From Anammoximicrobium sp964486845 (GTDB taxonomy: Bacteria; Planctomycetota; Planctomycetia; Pirellulales; Pirellulaceae): a DNA stretch of 64,000 nt. The notes under the pieces were generated by a model. The model was not told the DNA's origin. It did not search any database and saw only the letters and a list, made by a program, of their open reading frames with translations. The position numbers and the translations under genes are program-made. The DNA is taken from the NCBI GenBank assembly GCA_964486845.1, contig CAZAQY010000008.1, positions 11,959 through 75,958 on the forward strand, in the 5' to 3' direction. Positions 44,347 through 53,170 of this stretch are shown here, piece by piece (position 1 is the first letter of the stretch; each line of letters opens with the position of its first letter).

Positions 44347-45294
44347 TTACAGAAGCCTGCGCTGAACGGCTTTCTGGCCGTCCGATGCAGGCGTGAACAA
44401 GTCCGTTCGCGTGAGCCCCAGTTCGCGGGCCATGTCTAGCGAATACTCCAGCTTGCCCATGTTCGGATAACGCCCGTTGGTGCCGAAGCAAAACTTGACT
44501 CCCGCCGCTTTGGCGACTTCCAGGAAGTTGCGTTTGGGCAGCCGGTAACCGGAACTGATCTCCAGGGCCACGCCGTGCCGTACGGCCGCACTAGCGACGC
44601 GGCGGACGCGGGCCTCGGTCCAGTATGTGTCGTAGTCCGCCGCCAACGGCGCCGGCAGCCAAGAGACATTGGCCAGAACGTCGATCGGTTGCTGCTCGAT
44701 GATGGACACGTACCAGTCCACGTAGCGTTCCATGAAGGCCTGCTTGTCGGCCATCTCCACCCGCGACTCGACGTCCTTTTCCCAAAGCTTGACCCGCTGC
44801 CCGTCGCGGCCGGGAAAGGTCATGGCGTCGGTTAGAATGTAGTCCAGGCGTGCAAGCATCTTCCGCGAAAAGCAACCGACCCAATCGGTCCATTCGGTCT
44901 GCACGCCGCGATAGACGGGCTTGCCGTCGAGCATCGCCAGGTAGCGGCCCAGTTCCTCATCGTTGCTCACCACCACCGGGTACTTGTTCTCCTTCGTGCC
45001 CGCGTGCTCGACGATCCCGAACTTGACGCCGCGCTCTCGGGAGATTTCCAGTACGTTGTCGATGGTGCTGTTGTCCAGGTGCACGTGTAGGTCCAGTCGC
45101 GGAAGATCGCCGGCCGAAGCGGGTGGCGTCGTTGCCGGTTCGCCGCACTGGACCACGGAGGTTTGTGTTGCCAACGCGCCGATCCCGGTCAGGCTGGCGG
45201 CGAGGAACGTGCGGCGGGAACATGCGCCAAATCTGGAGGCGGCAGCGAGTTGTTCAGATCGTTGACGGCGTGGGCGGCAGAGCTGATTTGTCAT
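44347..45294 (-). CDS. Tat-exported PHP-domain (polymerase/histidinol phosphatase-like) protein
   Basis: The start is ATG 45294 after AAGGAACGATCACC. The 315-residue product has a Tat signal (CSRRTFLAASLTGIGALATQ). The PHP motif LDLHVHLDNST gives two metal-binding histidines; VKFGIVEHAGTKENKYPV provides another. ALEISSGYRLPKRNFLEVAKAAGVKFCFGTNGRYPN follows the family layout. PHP enzymes are metal-dependent phosphoesterases or amidohydrolase-like; a periplasmic phosphosugar or phosphodiester substrate is inferred. Confidence 0.75.
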   Translation of the reverse strand: MTNQLCRPRRQRSEQLAAASRFGACSRRTFLAASLTGIGALATQTSVVQCGEPATTPPASAGDLPRLDLHVHLDNSTIDNVLEISRERGVKFGIVEHAGTKENKYPVVVSNDEELGRYLAMLDGKPVYRGVQTEWTDWVGCFSRKMLARLDYILTDAMTFPGRDGQRVKLWEKDVESRVEMADKQAFMERYVDWYVSIIEQQPIDVLANVSWLPAPLAADYDTYWTEARVRRVASAAVRHGVALEISSGYRLPKRNFLEVAKAAGVKFCFGTNGRYPNMGKLEYSLDMARELGLTRTDLFTPASDGQKAVQRRLL

Positions 45295-45407
45295 GGTGAT
45301 CGTTCCTTGCAGTTGGACAGTGTAGGACGGAGATGTCTTTGGTGCCAGTCGTAGTGCAGAAGCCGTTGAACCAACCGGGCGAGCTGTCGATTTAGCTGGT
45401 GACGGCA

Positions 45408-45501
45408 CGTGGGGTAAGCTTCCAGCTTGCCGGCGCAGCCTATCTTCAATTCACTATTCTGCCTCCGTGGTCCAGTTCGCAAGCTGGAAGCTTACGCCAC
45501 G
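45408..45501. repeat. Inverted repeat with 24-bp arms (TAAGCTTCCAGCTTGC family)
   Basis: Arms at 45408-45431 and 45478-45501 match at 22 of 24 positions around a 46-base spacer. The core GTAAGCTTCCAGCTTGC also contains an internal AAGCT palindrome. It lies between the PHP gene start and the end of the next kinase gene. No transposase is nearby. It resembles a non-autonomous mobile or REP-type element. Confidence 0.8.
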
Positions 45502-45550
45502 ACCAAGTCGCCAGCCCGCGAGTCGGGTGGCGAACAACGACGATCGTAGC

Positions 45551-47071
45551 TTATGTCCGCAGGTCTTGCCACGCGGGGTGCAAGGCGGCCAGCAGTCGCC
45601 GGTAGCGATCATACTTGGCGCGGTAGACCTCGGCACGACGCGGTTCGGGCGCGAAGGTGCGGGCGATTCGGACCATCGCCGCACATGCCGCGGGGTAGTC
45701 GGGATAGACTCCGACGGCCACGGCGGCGCAGATCGCCGCGCCCAGTGCGCCCAACTCGGAACCGTCGGGGATCTCGACCGGGATCTGCAGCGCGTTGGCG
45801 AGGATCTGCATCCAGACGTCGCTGCGCGTGGCGCCGCCGCTGGCGCGAATACAATGCGGCCGCTCCCGGAATCTCAGCAAACGCTCGAGATGCGTCTGGT
45901 GCGCGAAGACCACGCCCTCGTAAACCGCTCGCAATACGTGGCGGCGGTCGCAGCGACTGGACAATCCGACCAGCGTTCCGGTCGCATCCGGATGCGAATT
46001 CGAGCCGTACAGGAAAGGCAGGAAGATCGCCGATGAATCCTCCGGGCTCGTCTCGGCGACCAGCCGGTTGACCTGGGCATAGTTATCCAAGCCTTGTTGC
46101 CCCGCGACGCCGGCGAAGTTGCGCAGCAGTTGGCCCATGACCCACTCCAGGTTGCCTGCCGAAGTGGGACTGGCTTCGATCATCAGGAAGTGGTCCGGCA
46201 AACAGTAACGCGAAGTCATGAACACGTCGTCGCTGGTGACCGGCGTCCGCGATGCGTACTCGTTGATGCCCCAGGTGCCGAGGACCATGCCCAGTTCACG
46301 GTCGCTGAGCAGCGCCGACGCCAACGCACAAGCGTCGACGTCGAACAGTCCGCCGGCGACCGGCGTGCCGGGGGCCAGTCCCGTTTCGGCAGCGGCTGCC
46401 GGCGTGACTTCGCCGCAAATTTCCGCCGATCGCCGCAAGGGCGGGAGTTTGTCGAACGCGCCGGCGATCCCGAAGCGGTCCAGGATGTCCGGGTCGTACC
46501 GGGCCCTCCCGACGTCCATCAGACTGGTGCCCGACATGTCCGTCAACTCGGCGGCGGCCTGCCCGGTCAACCGCGACCGGATAAAATCCTTGCACATCAG
46601 CACCCAGCGAGTCTTGGCGTACGCGTCCGCTTCGTGGTCTCGCAGCCAGGCCAAGAGCGCGTTGGGCTGACCGGGCCACAGCGACTGCATCGTTTTCGGG
46701 CGCACGGCGTGGCCGATGCCAGCGGCGGTCCAGCGTTCGACGTAGCTGCGGGCTCGCGCGTCGGCCGAGAAAATGCCGTTGCGGACGGGGCGGAGGGCGG
46801 CATCTACCAAGTAGATCCCATTGCCGTGCCCCGTGCAGGCGACGCCCGCGATCTGCCGTGGATCGATGCGCGCCATGCCGATCACGTCCCGCACTGCGGC
46901 GGCCGCTGCCGACCACAATTGGTTGAGGTCGAATTCGGACCAGCCCGGCGCCGGCGAGAGCGTGTCGGTTTTGTTGGCCGCCACTGCCACCTCGCGCCCG
47001 TCTGGGGAGAACAAAGCCGCTTTGAAGACAGTGCCGCCGTTGTCGATGCCCAACAGAAATTGCCCGGCCAT
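45551..47071 (-). CDS. FGGY-family carbohydrate kinase, second copy (L-xylulose/erythritol kinase-like)
   Basis: The 506-residue protein starts MAGQFLLGIDNGGTVFKAALFSPDG after AGGAGGTTCCCGCTCA. It contains VACTGHGNGIYLVD, GGLFDVDACALASALLSDRELGMVLGTWGINEY and RASGGATRSDVWMQILANAL, typical FGGY positions. The pattern is closest to L-xylulokinase-type enzymes. Only distant similarity to the kinase at 40293 suggests a different sugar. It may begin a transcript that continues to the PHP gene. Confidence 0.85.
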   Translation of the reverse strand: MAGQFLLGIDNGGTVFKAALFSPDGREVAVAANKTDTLSPAPGWSEFDLNQLWSAAAAAVRDVIGMARIDPRQIAGVACTGHGNGIYLVDAALRPVRNGIFSADARARSYVERWTAAGIGHAVRPKTMQSLWPGQPNALLAWLRDHEADAYAKTRWVLMCKDFIRSRLTGQAAAELTDMSGTSLMDVGRARYDPDILDRFGIAGAFDKLPPLRRSAEICGEVTPAAAAETGLAPGTPVAGGLFDVDACALASALLSDRELGMVLGTWGINEYASRTPVTSDDVFMTSRYCLPDHFLMIEASPTSAGNLEWVMGQLLRNFAGVAGQQGLDNYAQVNRLVAETSPEDSSAIFLPFLYGSNSHPDATGTLVGLSSRCDRRHVLRAVYEGVVFAHQTHLERLLRFRERPHCIRASGGATRSDVWMQILANALQIPVEIPDGSELGALGAAICAAVAVGVYPDYPAACAAMVRIARTFAPEPRRAEVYRAKYDRYRRLLAALHPAWQDLRT

Positions 47072-47093
47072 TGAGCGGGAACCTCCTCTTCTT

Positions 47094-47187
47094 CATTTTT
47101 CTGTCACCTCATCTTTTTGTCAGCTTTCTTCTTCTTTCTGAAAAATAGGGAGCAACTGACAGAAAGATGAAGTGACAGAAAAATGAG
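47094..47187. repeat. TGACAG hairpin element, copy B
   Basis: Arms of 31 bp (47094-47124 and 47157-47187) match at 29 positions around a 32-base loop. Each arm holds two TGACAGAAA(A/G)ATGA-like words. It sits between divergent genes, so it is not simply a terminator. It makes up much of the gap between 47072 and 47429; no gene is seen in the rest. Confidence 0.85.
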
Positions 47188-47429
47188 CGACCGATTGTTG
47201 TTGTGAGCCTCTACTCGGTGCCCCGAAATTCTACCGTGGCTTCGCGGCCTCCGCTGGCCATCACACGGTTAATCCTCCCCCGGCAGCGCACAAAGCGAGG
47301 GAACGGATTGGCCGGCGAGGAAAGCGGTTCATGAGGTGCGTCGCCGGTTCAGGTCGATTGAACTGCAGCTTGCAATCGCATACGATTTTGGCTGGCGTCA
47401 AGCTGGCATGCTGGGCAGGAGGAGAGGCT

Positions 47430-49166
47430 GTGGGGTTGCCGATCAATACCATCCATCAGGGAGACTGCGTCGCGACGCTGCGCCAGTTGACGCCGGAGTC
47501 GGTCCATCTGGCGTTTGCCGATCCGCCGTTCAACATTGGGTACAAGTACGACGTGTACCACGACTGCCGGCAGGCGGACGAATACCTAAACTGGTCGCGG
47601 GATTGGATCTCGGGCGTTCACCACGCCTTGCGCCCCAATGGCACGTTCTGGCTGGCAATTGGGGACGAGTTTGCCGCCGAACTCAAGCTGATCGCCCAAA
47701 GGGATGTCGGCTTTGCCTGCCGGAGTTGGGTTATCTGGTACTACACGTTTGGCGTGAATTGCCGGCGGGGCTTCAGCCGTTCTCACACGCACCTGTTTCA
47801 CTTCGTCAAGGATCCGGCGGATTTCACCTTTAACGAGGACAACCCGGCGGTGCGCGTCCCGTCGGCGCGGCAACTGGTCTACGCCGACTTGCGAGCCAAC
47901 CCGCGCGGGCGACTGCCGGACAACACTTGGATTTTGCGGCCGCAGGATGTGCCGCGCAGTTTTGCGGCGGATCACGATACGTGGTACTTTCCCCGCGTCG
48001 CCGGCACGTTCAAGGAACGCGAAGGATTTCACGGTTGCCAGATGCCCGAACAACTGCTGGGCCGGATTATCCGCATGTGCTCGAACCCCATGGACGTCGT
48101 CCTCGATCCGTTCGGCGGGAGCGGCACCACGCTGGCGGTTGCCAAGAAACTCGGCCGGCAGTGGATCGGAATTGAACTCTCGACCGAGTATGCCTGCCGC
48201 GCCAAGGATCGGCTGGACCAGGCTTGCGTCGGAAGTCCGCTGGACGGCGCCGAAGATCCGCGAAGGAGCGTGCCAACGACCAAGGGCGGCAAGAAGAAAA
48301 AGTTAATGGCGAGTTTGCCCAGCTTCAAACGAGGGCGTCTCAGGATCTCCGCCAGCGAGCGTGCCGAGTTGACCCGTGCCATCAAAATAGCGTACCAAGC
48401 TCTGCCGGGCGGCAAATCGGCGGACTATGTGCTGGCGGACCCCGAATTGAACGCGGAGTTCATCGCCGAGTGTGCTCGGCAAGACATCCCTGGCGAGCCC
48501 GTGCTTTGGAATCAGTTGCTGCTGGGAATCCGCAAGCAGGGCCAGTTGCCACGGATCGACAAACGTCGCACGGGCCGACCGGCGGACGACGACAACTACG
48601 GCTTTGCCAGCGAGGTGGCTTTGCACCGGCTGAGCGTCGATTTCGACACTACGTTGGACGGCATTCTGTGCGATCCGGCCCTGGCCCAACGCTTTGATGA
48701 AATCGCCGCCCTGTTCGATCCCGGCCAGCATACGCCGCTGGAGTATCGCTGGGCTGCTTTGACACTCCGCAAACGAGCCAAGAGTGCCAAACGACTGGCG
48801 GGCCGGTATCAGTCGTGGCTGAGTCAGGAACTTCCCACGGCCATGCCGGTTGCGAAGTGGAATGCGGAGAAGACTGCCGAGTACGCATTTCCAGGCGTTT
48901 ATGCGTTATTCGCCCGCCATCGGCATTGTCTGTTTGTCGGCGCGTCGGTCGACGTGGGCGGGCAGATTGGGCAAATTCTGCAGACGGCGGCTTGGCGAGA
49001 GTTGGAGCCGGTTTCGGTGCGAGTGGTCAGGGCCGAGAGTGCTGGCGCGTTGGGGCTGAAGGCTGTGCTGATTCAGCGACTAGATCCGCTCATGAATTCG
49101 CGGCTCCTGTTTCCGCAGGGAGCGAGCGACGAGGCTGTGACTGACCCGCAAATGCTCTTTGGGTAA
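47430..49166 (+). CDS. Site-specific DNA methyltransferase with GIY-YIG-like C-terminal domain
   Basis: AGGAGGAG at 47417-47424, five bases before GTG 47430, decides the start. The 578-residue protein has the catalytic ADPPFNIGY (D31-P-P-F), typical of N6-adenine methylases, and after it the SAM-binding LDPFGGSGTTLAVAKKLGRQWIGIE (about 223-247), the beta-type motif order. Residues about 285-475 are of unknown family. The last 90 resemble GIY-YIG nucleases: PGVYALF, LFVGAS and a final LIQRLDPLMNSRL, but Lys543 occupies the position of the usual metal-binding Glu. No restriction gene is adjacent. It may be an orphan methylase or part of a degenerate restriction-modification system. Confidence 0.8.
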   Translation: MGLPINTIHQGDCVATLRQLTPESVHLAFADPPFNIGYKYDVYHDCRQADEYLNWSRDWISGVHHALRPNGTFWLAIGDEFAAELKLIAQRDVGFACRSWVIWYYTFGVNCRRGFSRSHTHLFHFVKDPADFTFNEDNPAVRVPSARQLVYADLRANPRGRLPDNTWILRPQDVPRSFAADHDTWYFPRVAGTFKEREGFHGCQMPEQLLGRIIRMCSNPMDVVLDPFGGSGTTLAVAKKLGRQWIGIELSTEYACRAKDRLDQACVGSPLDGAEDPRRSVPTTKGGKKKKLMASLPSFKRGRLRISASERAELTRAIKIAYQALPGGKSADYVLADPELNAEFIAECARQDIPGEPVLWNQLLLGIRKQGQLPRIDKRRTGRPADDDNYGFASEVALHRLSVDFDTTLDGILCDPALAQRFDEIAALFDPGQHTPLEYRWAALTLRKRAKSAKRLAGRYQSWLSQELPTAMPVAKWNAEKTAEYAFPGVYALFARHRHCLFVGASVDVGGQIGQILQTAAWRELEPVSVRVVRAESAGALGLKAVLIQRLDPLMNSRLLFPQGASDEAVTDPQMLFG

Positions 49167-49298
49167 TCACTTACGTCATGCTGATGGGCGATGCGAGTGG
49201 CGTTTGGGGTCAACGCGGGGGCAATAAGTTGTCTGACGCTCGCCGAACAGTCTGAGTACTTTTCGGCCTTTCGCCCGCTTTAGTGATTGCGGCAGTAC

Positions 49299-49820
49299 AT
49301 GGAAACGGCGACGACGCCAGAAACGACCGGCTTCGATCCTGCTCGACTGATTGAGAAGTATCAAGTTGGCGTGTGGCGTTATCTGCGGGCCTTGGGCTGT
49401 GAACCGGCTCTGGCCGATGATTTGACGCAGGAGACGTTTCTATCGGTGCTGCAGCATCCGTTTACGGATTTGGGTCCCGCAGCAACTGCGGCTTACCTCC
49501 GCAAAGTCGCCCACAACCAGTTTATTTCCGTTCAGCGGAAGATGGGCAAGGTAATCGTGGTCGAGGACATCGAGGAGTTCGACCGGGCCTGGGAGCAGTG
49601 GGCCGGAGAAGACGATGGAGAGGCAATGGTGGAGGCTTTACGGGAATGCCTCCAAGAGTTGACCTCTCGGGCTCGGTTGGCTCTGGAAATGCGGTTTCGG
49701 GATCGGGAGTCGCGTGCCAGCATTGCGGCGGCGCTCGGTATTTCGGAACATGGCGCCAAGAACTTGATGCAGCGGGCCAAGCAGGTGTTGCGGAATTGCA
49801 TTGAGGGCAAAGTGCGGTGA
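49299..49820 (+). CDS. ECF-type RNA polymerase sigma factor
   Basis: The 173-residue protein has sigma region 2 (LIEKYQVGVWRYLRALGCEPALADDLTQETFLSVL, YLRKVAHNQFISVQR) and region 4 (ALEMRFRDRESRASIAAALGISEHGAKNLMQRAKQVLR). It is a small alternative sigma factor of the planctomycete type. The start is ATG 49299; an in-frame TTG at 49287 is possible. The stop overlaps the next start (GTGA), so the two are co-translated and probably interact. Confidence 0.88.
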   Translation: METATTPETTGFDPARLIEKYQVGVWRYLRALGCEPALADDLTQETFLSVLQHPFTDLGPAATAAYLRKVAHNQFISVQRKMGKVIVVEDIEEFDRAWEQWAGEDDGEAMVEALRECLQELTSRARLALEMRFRDRESRASIAAALGISEHGAKNLMQRAKQVLRNCIEGKVR

Positions 49821-51970
49821 GCGCGGAGTACGACGAAAGGATCTTGGAGTCGGGTTTGGAGGAGGTCGTGGGTGGCCACTATCCTCCCGACCTGACCTCC
49901 ACGATCCTGCAGGCCTGGGAAGCCCGACAGCAAGCTGCTGCGCGGGCGGCCTTGGCGGCGGAAGACCTCGGGCCGCCCCTGGCGACTACAGCGGCAACGC
50001 TGCCGGTCGCCCCCCCAGTGCGTGCTTTGGATGAGCCCGAACCGCCCCCTCGGCACGGCGAGGCGGCGGTCCGTGTGGCGGCCGAGCATCGCATCCAGCG
50101 GGATTCCGGTCGCAGTTGGCTCCCATTGGGCTTGGCAGTCAGTCTGCTGGCGGTGGCGGTCTTGTTAGGGGTTTACGCGGCGCGGCAGTTAGGCGAGCCT
50201 TCCGGCCAGCCCTTGGCCCAAAGCGGCATCCACGGCCAGTCCGAGGTCAACGGCCAGGCGGGCGTCAACGGATCGGTTCCGGACGTGTCTGACGTCGATC
50301 GCCCAACGCCCGTGGCGAAGACCGAGTCCGGCGGCCAGGAGGCCGAGGGCAGTCGGCGGGATGCAGGGAGCAAGCCGACGGTTCCGCAGCAGGTGGCGAC
50401 TTCACCGCCGGGCCCGCCGGCGCCTCGTGTCGCCTCGGCGGCAGATGCCCCGCGGCCGATTCCCAAGCCGCGGAAGCCCTCGGCCGACGCCGAGGTGATT
50501 GCCTTCATCAATGAAGCGCTGCGGCAGGGTTGGCGAGAGCACAGCGTGACGCCCGCGCCGGCCGCGGCAGACGAGGATTGGTGCGATCGGGCGTATCTGC
50601 GACTGGCTGGCCGGCACGCCACCAGCGACGAACTCAAGCAGTTCGTGCGGGCCAAGCAGAAGGACCAGTCGCATCGCCGGCAGTTGGTCGACCGTTTGTT
50701 GGCAAGCGACGAATTTGCCCGGCACTGGGCCCGACTGTGGACCACCTCGCTGATCGGTTCCGCCGAGGAGGAGTCCAACGATGGCCAGTTCAGTCGCACG
50801 GCTTTGACAGCCTACCTGACCGAGGTGATCCGGGCAGACAAGCCGCAAGAGCAGATCGTATTCGAGTTGTTGACCGCCAGCGGAGCGAATCGGCCGGGCG
50901 CGGAGGATTTCAACGGAGCGGTCAATTTCCTTTTGGCGGGAGCGCAAGAGCACGCAAAGAAGGCAACCGACCGCACGGCCCGCGTCTTCTTGGGCAAGCA
51001 GTTGGTGTGCACCAGCTGCCACGCTCATCCGTCCGATGGTTGGGAGCGGGGAGACTTCTGGGAGCTGAACGCATTCTTCCGCCAACTGCGGGTCGAACGG
51101 GACAGCCGGTCGCAAGTTGTCTCCTTGTCGGACGCGGACTATCCCGGCGAAAGCGGGGCGGTCAAGGACGCAGAGCTGTTCTATCGGCTGCCGAACGGCC
51201 GTTTGGGGATGGCCTATCCGGAGTTGAACGGTCAAGCGATCTCGCATAGTGGCTTGGTCAGCGAGGTCCACCGGCGACGCGAGTTGGCCAAGCTGGTGGT
51301 GGCTTCGGAGGATTTCCGCCGAGCCGTGGTCAACCGAGTGTGGAGTTGGCTGTTTGGCTACGGATTCACGCACCCGGTGGACGACATGGGGTCTCACAAT
51401 CCGCCGTCGCACCCCGAACTGTTGGACACCTTGGCGGCTGAGTTCGCGGCGCATGACTTCCACACCAAGGGGCTCGTCCGCTGGATTGTCCTCAGCGAGC
51501 CGTTCGGCTTGTCGGGCAAGCGAATGCCCGAGAGCTGGATGGATGCTCCGGAGTCGGGCGGACAGCCTCTGTTTGCCCGCTCCTACTCACCGCCGAGCGG
51601 CGACCGCGACGTGTACAAGATGCTCGTTCAGTCCGTCCATCAGCGGCCCGTCACCGAGTACGTGTCCTCCGGGGCCATGGCGCGGCGGTCATGGCTGCGG
51701 CCCAGCGTGGAACCACCGCAGATCATCGAAACTCGGCCGGGCGACGAGTGGCCTGGCCCCGCATGGTTGCCGCGTCTGGCTCGCAGCCGTCTGACGTCCG
51801 AGAAGAAGGTCGAGCACTTGTTCTTGTCCGTTTTGGCCCGCACTCCCACTCCGCGGGAAATGACGGCCGCCAAACTCGTTCTGGCCGACCGGCTGGGTGA
51901 TCCTTCCGCGATTCGAGAAATCTGGCGGTCGCTCCTGGCCGCTCAGCCGGAAGTGTCCGCCCCGGATTAG
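49817..51970 (+). CDS. Membrane-anchored DUF1549/DUF1553-type protein, likely anti-sigma partner
   Basis: The 717-residue product starts at GTG inside the sigma gene's stop. Residues 1-100 are cytosolic and could bind the sigma factor. One membrane helix spans 101-124. The outside part has a Pro/Ala-rich linker and then DUF1549-like (WCDRAYLRLAGRHATSDELKQF, LLASDEFARHWARLW) and DUF1553-like sequence (VVNRVWSWLFGYGFTHPVDDMG, HPELLDTLAAEF). CTSCH at residue 398 could bind haem c. Such fusions with ECF sigma genes are known in planctomycetes. An extracytoplasmic redox or substrate signal may release the sigma factor. Confidence 0.82.
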   Translation: MSAEYDERILESGLEEVVGGHYPPDLTSTILQAWEARQQAAARAALAAEDLGPPLATTAATLPVAPPVRALDEPEPPPRHGEAAVRVAAEHRIQRDSGRSWLPLGLAVSLLAVAVLLGVYAARQLGEPSGQPLAQSGIHGQSEVNGQAGVNGSVPDVSDVDRPTPVAKTESGGQEAEGSRRDAGSKPTVPQQVATSPPGPPAPRVASAADAPRPIPKPRKPSADAEVIAFINEALRQGWREHSVTPAPAAADEDWCDRAYLRLAGRHATSDELKQFVRAKQKDQSHRRQLVDRLLASDEFARHWARLWTTSLIGSAEEESNDGQFSRTALTAYLTEVIRADKPQEQIVFELLTASGANRPGAEDFNGAVNFLLAGAQEHAKKATDRTARVFLGKQLVCTSCHAHPSDGWERGDFWELNAFFRQLRVERDSRSQVVSLSDADYPGESGAVKDAELFYRLPNGRLGMAYPELNGQAISHSGLVSEVHRRRELAKLVVASEDFRRAVVNRVWSWLFGYGFTHPVDDMGSHNPPSHPELLDTLAAEFAAHDFHTKGLVRWIVLSEPFGLSGKRMPESWMDAPESGGQPLFARSYSPPSGDRDVYKMLVQSVHQRPVTEYVSSGAMARRSWLRPSVEPPQIIETRPGDEWPGPAWLPRLARSRLTSEKKVEHLFLSVLARTPTPREMTAAKLVLADRLGDPSAIREIWRSLLAAQPEVSAPD

Positions 51971-52120
51971 CTCTGAAACCCGGCCCGGACAATCCGTGAG
52001 CAACGCGGGCCGCCAGCCATGTGCCGGAAGGCCGGGCACACGTTGTTCTCGTGTCCTTTCCCGCGTCGTTCGCCTCAGTTCTCCGCCGCTGCTCGTCAAT
52101 CCCGCCTCCCGTATCCTGTA

Positions 52121-52190
52121 TCCCGCAACCCGCAACCCGCAACCCGCAACCCGCAACCCGCATCCCGCATCTCGCATCCCGCATCCCGCA
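52121..52190 (+). repeat. Heptanucleotide tandem repeat, ten units
   Basis: Ten contiguous 7-bp units, mostly ACCCGCA and TCCCGCA with one TCTCGCA, span exactly 70 bp between the DUF1549/1553 gene and the HTH gene. Length changes could affect the downstream promoter. Confidence 0.9.
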
Positions 52191-52260
52191 CAGGTACTTT
52201 ACAGCCCGACCGATGAGGGTAAAATCATGGGGAGTCTTGGAAACAACGTAGGAGGAAGCC

Positions 52261-53157
52261 GTGCAATCCTTCGAGTCTCAAGTCGCAGCTCTGCGCAAGC
52301 AAGGCTACAGAAACAAGGCGATCGCCGCCAAGCTGAAGGTGCCCTTTCACCGAGTCATGGAGACCGTCAGCGGGCTGGTCGAGGACGGGGTGGTTGAGTC
52401 CCGCTGGCCTCGAGCGAAATGGACTGACAAAGGCAGCAAGGAATTCCAGCAGGTCGTCGAACTGCTGAAGTCCGGAGCGACGCTGGCCGCAATCGGCGAC
52501 GTTCTGCACGTGACCCGGGAGCGGGTCCGTCAAATCCGCGAAAAAATCCGAAAACGGTATGGCGACCGCGTCGTCGAGCCTCGGCCGCAACCCTACGTGA
52601 CCGTGCGGGAAGCCGCTCGCCAGTTGGGCACGGATCCGGGACCACTCCGCAAACTGTTGCAGCAGAACGGCCTGCTCACGAAGAATGATCGAGGGACTTG
52701 GGTCGTCCTGCGCAGCCACCTGCGGCTAAAGAAAGTCACCGAACACCCGCACGTGACGCAGAGACAGAAGTGCAAGTACTGTGGAAAGACGTTCCGCCTC
52801 AAGCATCGGGCTCAGCAAGTCTGTTCCGCTCGCTGCATCCAGGCGCATCGACAGGAGTCGCGCCAACGCACGCTCGCGTCCTCTCCGGCGGAAGACAATT
52901 TGGCCGGCTGGCACAAGGAATTGTGGCTTAGAATCCAGCGTCATCGGCCGCCGGAACAGGACCAATGGCTGACCCTGACTCAGGCCTCCGCACGCTGTGG
53001 ATTGACTTCGATTCAGGTCAACTGGCTGCGGTTGCGAAAGGTGTTGAATTGCGGCCGGAGCGAAACGCTGTTCTGGAGGGATCAACCGGTACACCTGTAT
53101 CGAGCCAGCGAAATCGACATCGTGCGGCAGTGCCGGGAAGAACTGTTGCCGGAATGA
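52261..53157 (+). CDS. HTH and zinc-ribbon DNA-binding protein, unknown family
   Basis: GTG 52261 follows AGGAGGAAGCC. The 298-residue protein has an N-terminal HTH (AALRKQGYRNKAIAAKLKVPFHRVMETVSGLV), a second HTH like sigma region 4 at about 75-100 (LAAIGDVLHVTRERVRQIREKI), a MerR/excisionase-like stretch at about 112-150, a four-cysteine zinc site (C171, C174, C188, C192) and a final HTH-like region (LTLTQASARCGLTSIQVNWLRLRK). It has no sigma region 2. It is probably a DNA-binding regulator. A nucleotidyltransferase gene starts 13 bases later. Confidence 0.75.
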   Translation: MQSFESQVAALRKQGYRNKAIAAKLKVPFHRVMETVSGLVEDGVVESRWPRAKWTDKGSKEFQQVVELLKSGATLAAIGDVLHVTRERVRQIREKIRKRYGDRVVEPRPQPYVTVREAARQLGTDPGPLRKLLQQNGLLTKNDRGTWVVLRSHLRLKKVTEHPHVTQRQKCKYCGKTFRLKHRAQQVCSARCIQAHRQESRQRTLASSPAEDNLAGWHKELWLRIQRHRPPEQDQWLTLTQASARCGLTSIQVNWLRLRKVLNCGRSETLFWRDQPVHLYRASEIDIVRQCREELLPE

Positions 53158-53170
53158 ATCGGTAAGGAGC

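Noticed and set aside
45408..45501. Insertion sequence with transposase
   Set aside because: The inverted repeats enclose only 46 bases, far too short for a transposase gene.
52121..52190. Possible CRISPR-like array
   Set aside because: Units are 7 bp with no spacers, so it is a simple tandem repeat.
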